Of a stretch of DNA of 64,000 nt, positions 58,622 to 64,000 are shown piece after piece. Under the pieces are notes generated by a model. The model saw only the letters and a list, made by a program, of their open reading frames with translations, searched no databases and had not been told where the DNA came from. The stretch comes from Agelas oroides (taxonomy: Eukaryota; Porifera; Demospongiae; Agelasida; Agelasidae), in NCBI GenBank assembly GCA_949130485.1, contig OX422189.1, forward strand, positions 8,093,620-8,157,619. Direction: 5' to 3'. Position numbers and translations under genes: made by a program. Positions within the stretch are counted from its first letter, which is position 1, and every line of letters begins with the position of its first letter.

Positions 58622-61600
58622 AGGTACATATGAAACAAGTTGGGCAATTTGTTACTAAGAAACTCAAGAAATCATGAACCCAACAAATAGTAATGACTCA
58701 TATCATCAAGACCCAACAATACATGTGATACCAATTTTAGAATAGAATGTTTAGGGATTTCAGCTAGAGGTACATTTACTCATTTAACTTCTGACCTTTC
58801 AAGACAGTCACTTTTATCATGGATAACAACAGAAGTGCGCCAGTACTCAATCACACCTAGCAGAACAGAAAATAAGGGTGCTAGTTTTTACGCATTAGAC
58901 CTCCCCTACAATAGCACAATCAGTTTTAACTTCCTCTTCACATACTAGCATCCAATTGTTAAATAAACAGAATGCCTGTCATTCTGAAACTTCCTATACG
59001 GTATATCACTGTAAAAACAGATTGGTTGTTTTAACCACAGAGTGGTTACCCTGATTTCATGTCTTAGTTTGGTAATTGTAAAGAACAACCAGAGAAGTAG
59101 TTTCCTCGTTGTTTCCTCCACTTTTCCTCATTTCAGAACAAAGAAAAGAGGAAGAAACAACAAGGAAACTGGTTGTCTTATACAATTGGCCTATAGTACC
59201 AAAGTAAACCATGCAACCAGGGTAACCACTCTCCAGTTAAAACAACCAATCTGTTTTTACAGTGACGATCAAAGGATAGTAGCATGAGCCGCACTCCCAC
59301 CAACCAGCCAGTGCTTGATGGAGAGCATATAGAAATTGGATGGTGAGAAAAGCCTGCATGGGAATGAAGCTATACTAATACTGTGTTAACATTTATAGAA
59401 ATGAGGGAATTGGGCGGTATCTGCAGGTGGAGTCAATTTAGAGGTCACCACAGTGCTTATGAGGGTTTCTGGGAATGAGCAATTTAATACCATGGCATGA
59501 AACCAGATACATGCTACTGGGTACAAATGCAAAAATCATGTGGCTGGGACAGGTGTGTAGGAGTCCAGTGGGTGTCAACACTAAATGTCTGCAGATGTTT
59601 CATGAAATTAGGAATACTAGCTGTAGCATGAAGCAAAGGTCATTGGGCAACTTGGTTACTAAGAAATGCATACACATGAAAGTTTAAATGCACCCTATGA
59701 AACTATACTAGGCCTTGAATCATATGCAAATTGTCAAGCATAAACCCATTATGCATGGACATACCGAATTGGGCTTATTCATAATACAAAACTTAATACA
59801 TAATATATCAAATCTGTGCAGCGTACAAATTTTAGTAACGAATGATCCATCTATGCTATGATGTACCTGCTGAGTAATAAAATTTCAACAAAGTTAGGTT
59901 AGTCCCACGTGCAGCACATATACCGGTACCCAATTACTGGTATCTTATTGACACAAGCTCTAGGGACTAGTGTGGTCTATAAAAAAAAAGTAGTCTAACC
60001 GACCAACGAGCCATTAAACTATTTTCCTATTTGAGGAAGATAACCTGAGTGATTAAATTACGTCTGCAGTACCAGGTGTTAGAGGAAGGTGGCACCAAGA
60101 GCTTATGAATCACCACACAAGGAACGTCCAACTGCATGGTACACCCTGATACCTGGCATGGCTAGGTGTACCCATGTATAGTGTGAAATTCACTTTCAGA
60201 AAACTCCTTATGTTGATTTTAACAAAGTATGTCACTACTATCTTATATGAGGTTTTATTTGCAGGACATGAACACATGGAACCATGCAACATATGGTGTT
60301 TGACACTCCTTTGCTGTATCCAATTATCTGGTCACTCTCCTATGAATTTCTGCACTTCCAGTTTCATTTCAGTTGTGCCAGCTAAACAGCTGATGAATGC
60401 TCTCAATCTTAAATGTTCTGTTCAAATTCTGTATGCTATATCTTTGCTCCAATTAACTTGTTCTCTGAAGTATATAGCGCTACATAACAATGAGATTACT
60501 GCTGCTTCATTGGGTCATAAGTTTCTGATAGCACAGATCACCTTACAGCCACAAACAATATGGGTGTATGATCTGATTAGGTGTCTCATGCAAGCTCAAT
60601 TCTGAGTACTGTCAGACCACATATATACCAGGCATGGTTGGGATGTAATTACTGCAATACTGGGATACAAATAATTGTACAGGTATAGAACAGTGTACAC
60701 TGCACAGTGCCTAAAACAGGATAAATTTAGTACTACTCACCAGTGTTGTAGCAGGGTATCATTGTGAAGTTATCTATTTATAGGGAATCCTGGGCATGTT
60801 TTTTTTGTTTTAAATGAAACTTTTACATCTTGTGTCAGTTTTGGTTTCACTTCTATAGGCCATGCATTTAGAGTAACAGTCCCTTTTATCATGCACTGCC
60901 CAACGTGGGTTCTATCACTGCCCACATTTAGTTTATTACAGGCAGTAATAACCAAGTACTAACAGTATAATATATGCATATTTATAGAAGTGGACATACA
61001 TGCAAGGCTGAGCATAGTACAAGTTCCATAATACTCAAGTAGCTTCTCAAAGTAATGCAAATAAGTTTCCAAGAATAGCAATAACTGATAATTACATGCA
61101 GGAGCACTCCTGGTAATGCAAAATTAAACACATGCTGTAGCTACAGCTTAACAGTGCTGCGACACTATCAAATACTTTATGATAGCTGCATGCACTCACT
61201 GTATTGTGAAGTAGTTCTCCATTATTGCTGGATGAATATTGGTTGATCTCAGGGCTGTTGGGAAACTGAGTCTGACATGGACAACATCAAGTATGTGTCG
61301 CTACAGAAGAAATGAGAAGTGAACTGGAATTGACTCTCATGGGGTGTCTTCCAACAATCAGCTTGTTCACCAGAAAAAATGAATAATAGTTACACAAAAA
61401 TACTCACCAACCCATCAATTGTGTTTTGAGTATAGCTAGTCAAATATGAACTGCATTATAAAGTGCACCAAAATGCCTGTGGGAGCATTTAATACCATGA
61501 CACTTGGCAATTTCTTAGTAATAACAAAACACCATTTTTATGTGTTGCCGAGGTAACAGGTTATATCTAACCTAAAGTGCAAAACATCTGCTGCCTAGAA

Positions 61601-61992
61601 CCAATTAGATCACTGGTAGGAATTCCAGTGATTGTGTGATAAATTTTATTAGAATTTAGGCAAACCTTACTAGGAAATTATGTGATTTCAATACATTAAT
61701 ATGAGCAATTTAATGGGTTGCCTAGGTAACAGGTTATCTGAAGTGCAACATCTGCTGTCAGGAGCCCGTTACATGTCACAAAACAGCTTCCAATACTTAA
61801 TACACTCTAGTAGGAACATTCCATGTATTGACAGTATGCTGTCAATTAGGCATCACTAAACTTGCTTATGTGATTTCTAGTAATCTTAATTGGACTTACC
61901 ATAGAATGAAACAGGATCGATGCCTGTCTGGGCACTTTACAAACACATCAGCATGGACAGGTAATATCTAGGCCTGCTTTTTTTTTTTTCAT
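58622..61992 (+). repeat. Segmental duplication, copy 2
   Basis: Direct partner of 48655-52222. It contains an inserted foldback (59007-59264) absent from copy 1, so the duplication predates that insertion. Confidence 0.85.
59007..59264. mobile_element. Foldback element, CACTGTAAAAACA ends
   Basis: The left arm CACTGTAAAAACAGATTGGT and TGTTTTAACCACAGAGTGG is mirrored at the right edge. The inner arms include GTTTCCTCGTTGTTTCCTC against its complement. 258 bp. The matching spot in copy 1 of the duplication (about 49125) is empty. Confidence 0.85.
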
Positions 61993-62934
61993 GGAGGTGT
62001 GGTTCATTGAATGTTGATGCACAATTTCCTGTTGCAAGTGGACAGGTATGGAACTTGACCAGGTGGCTGAGGTCTTGCCCACACCATGTTCAAGTATCTG
62101 GAAATCACTTTATACTGGGAGTTCTATGGTGCGATAAATGGGGGCGGGGCTAATTCAGTGTTGCAAAAAGAGGCCTGACCAAAACTTTCAGACACTCCCA
62201 TCGCATTTCCACGTCAACAGTTGTGAAAGTGCTCCTGTGAGACGGGTTCAATCGCTTCAAGTTGCTTTGTTAGTTGCACTTGCAGTAACTTTAATTGAAG
62301 GCTTTAGAATCGTATAGTGGGCTAATTGGCTTGCTAAAAAGATAACACAGAAATGCTTTGCAAACCCGGGCAAAACTTTCATGCTCATACATCAGAACAT
62401 TTAGGAGTCTGTAAGGCATGCCTATACTGACTTGATTGGCATTCACCTGAACATGTATATAAGTGTTGCTAAACTGATGTGGTATAAAAAAGCAATTCAT
62501 TTCTACTATGGACTTAGGCATACCATAGTAAATTATTGGGACTTTTGTTACTAACTTAAAGTACAAAACAGCTGCCTGGGCATGTAGGAGTCAATGAACT
62601 GCCTATGGGATTTCTACATATAATTTCCACAGCTTAGTCGAATACATCTTTACAACCCCCAGCCCCATTCCCATTTTCCAAAGTTAACCATAGGATACCC
62701 CCTTGGTGAAGAGATAATTGAGCCGGAGGCTGAGGTGGTGGATAGTGAGAGTATCCGCTCAGGCAATGTGCTTGTACAGTCAACCCACCCAGGCCCGCAA
62801 CCCCGTCCGCAGGGGATCTCCACCTAGCTACCACAGTGTATTTAATTGTGAGAGGAAGGACAGCTGTAGTCAAAAAGACCCCGTCTTTATCCATCTCCAC
62901 ATAGATACATGTGTATAAAGTATAAAGCCCTCAT

Positions 62935-64000
62935 CCTAACACACTCACACTCGTAATTTAAAATGCGAATGAGCTTCACACCCATAACGTAACTGTAGTA
63001 ACTCAAGTGTGAATGAGCTTCAGACTCGTAACGTAACTGTGAGTGAACCTCACAGTAGTAACTCAAGTGTGAGTGAGCCTCACACTCGTAATTTTTAATG
63101 TGAATGAGCTTCACACTCGTAACATAACGGTGAATGAGCCTCACAGTGGTAACTCAAGTGTGAATGAGCTTCACACCCATAGCGTCACTGTGAGTGAGCC
63201 TCACAGTAGTAACTCAAGTGTGAGTGAGCCTCACACTCGTAATTTTTAATGTGAATGAGCTTCACACTGTGAGTGAGCCTCGCAGATAACACAGAGCAGC
63301 CCCAACCCCTAGCTCAGCCTTATGGAACCGACTACAGCCCTAGGCGTACCGTTACTATAGTAAAGCACACGCCATAACTAGCGTAACAATGCCGTTACTA
63401 GGATAGGTACGCCGTTACTAAGAGAAGCACGCTCCCATTTAAAGCCCGTCGACCGAGTATCACACACAAACAACTAATAATACTCACCGTGAGATGGTCG
63501 CCGCAGTACAGACCCGAATTATCTTCGGTACAGGAGCGCCTACCAGCGAAGAACAAGCCTCCCAGACGTTCCACCAAGACGACACGATAGCGAGCCAGAA
63601 TCCCGTACGTTAACCGTTCGCCCATCCCCCTAGTTATTATAAGTTAATATAACTCCACCCATTGAGCCCCACCCCCAATTTGTTTAGTAATTTGAATATT
63701 TATAGCACTGTGAATGCCCATAGCACTATGTGCCAACCAAAAGCTGGGCTCCTCAAAGCAAACCTTAGGCGGGGAGTGGTCCCGCCCTTTCTGTAGTAGG
63801 CCAAGGGTCGGGAGTTCAAAGGGACCGAAACCCGTGGCCATGCGAGGACCGGAAAGGGTACTCCCCTGAAGACCAGTATTTTTTGAGCATATCTCCCAAA
63901 ACAGTAACTAACCGCCCCATCCATTTAAGTCATAAATACCACACCCATTTAAGCCATAAAATGCCCCACCCATTTAAGCCATAAAATGCCCCATCCATCT
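62935..64000 (-). repeat. Inverted copy of the 15.9-17.4 kb composite repeat
   Basis: It begins with an array of GTGAGCCTCACA units (62938-63290), then a segment with GCCTTATGGAACC, GTACGCCGTTACTA and CCCATTTAAAGCCCGTCGAC. It ends in GCCCCACCCATTTAAGCC repeats that run off the window edge. Confidence 0.8.

Overview
The window looks like nuclear DNA of a demosponge. Two things support this: an intact secreted protein ending in the short-chain collagen C4 / spongin-type C-terminal domain (42182-43114), and an intron-rich gene built from Death, CARD-like and ZU5 modules of the kind expanded in sponges. Introns have GT-AG borders, coding sequence is sparse, and most of the rest is small transposable elements. 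The species cannot be named from the sequence alone.

Left third (2370-20059, minus strand): a ten-exon gene can be assembled from ORFs and splice sites, with matching phase at all nine junctions. Its predicted 1060-residue product runs: membrane/leader region, a 2A-type ribosome-skipping motif (GDIELNPGP), Death domain, Pro-rich linker, CARD-like helical domain, a second helical region, two tandemly duplicated 31-residue exons, ZU5 domain, poly-Q, and a Cys-containing tail. The 2A motif lies directly before a splice donor, so skipping would separate the leader from a cytosolic Death/CARD/ZU5 protein of about 908 residues. Its introns hold TIR elements, foldbacks and, on the opposite strand, a possible Alba-like exon.

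Middle (15-38 kb): mostly mobile DNA. It includes a nested pair of elements that interrupts a transposase-like ORF, a 4 kb PIF/Harbinger-like element (25394-29379), a 2.84 kb near-perfect palindrome (30307-33146), long G/C homopolymers, and many copies of a miniature palindromic element with TAG[CT]CTCG ends and 9-bp target duplications (Mutator-like).

38-48 kb: a local family of secreted short-chain-collagen-like genes. One is intact and three are truncated or broken. Copies 1 and 2 have CACCTG-bearing repeats upstream.

Right quarter (48-64 kb): a 33-bp minisatellite, a 3.4-3.6 kb segmental duplication (48655-52222 and 58622-61992) flanking a dead non-LTR reverse-transcriptase element (about 54.9-57.15 kb), and an inverted copy of a satellite-bearing repeat also found at 15.9-17.4 kb. 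No CRISPR array, rRNA or convincing functional tRNA was seen.
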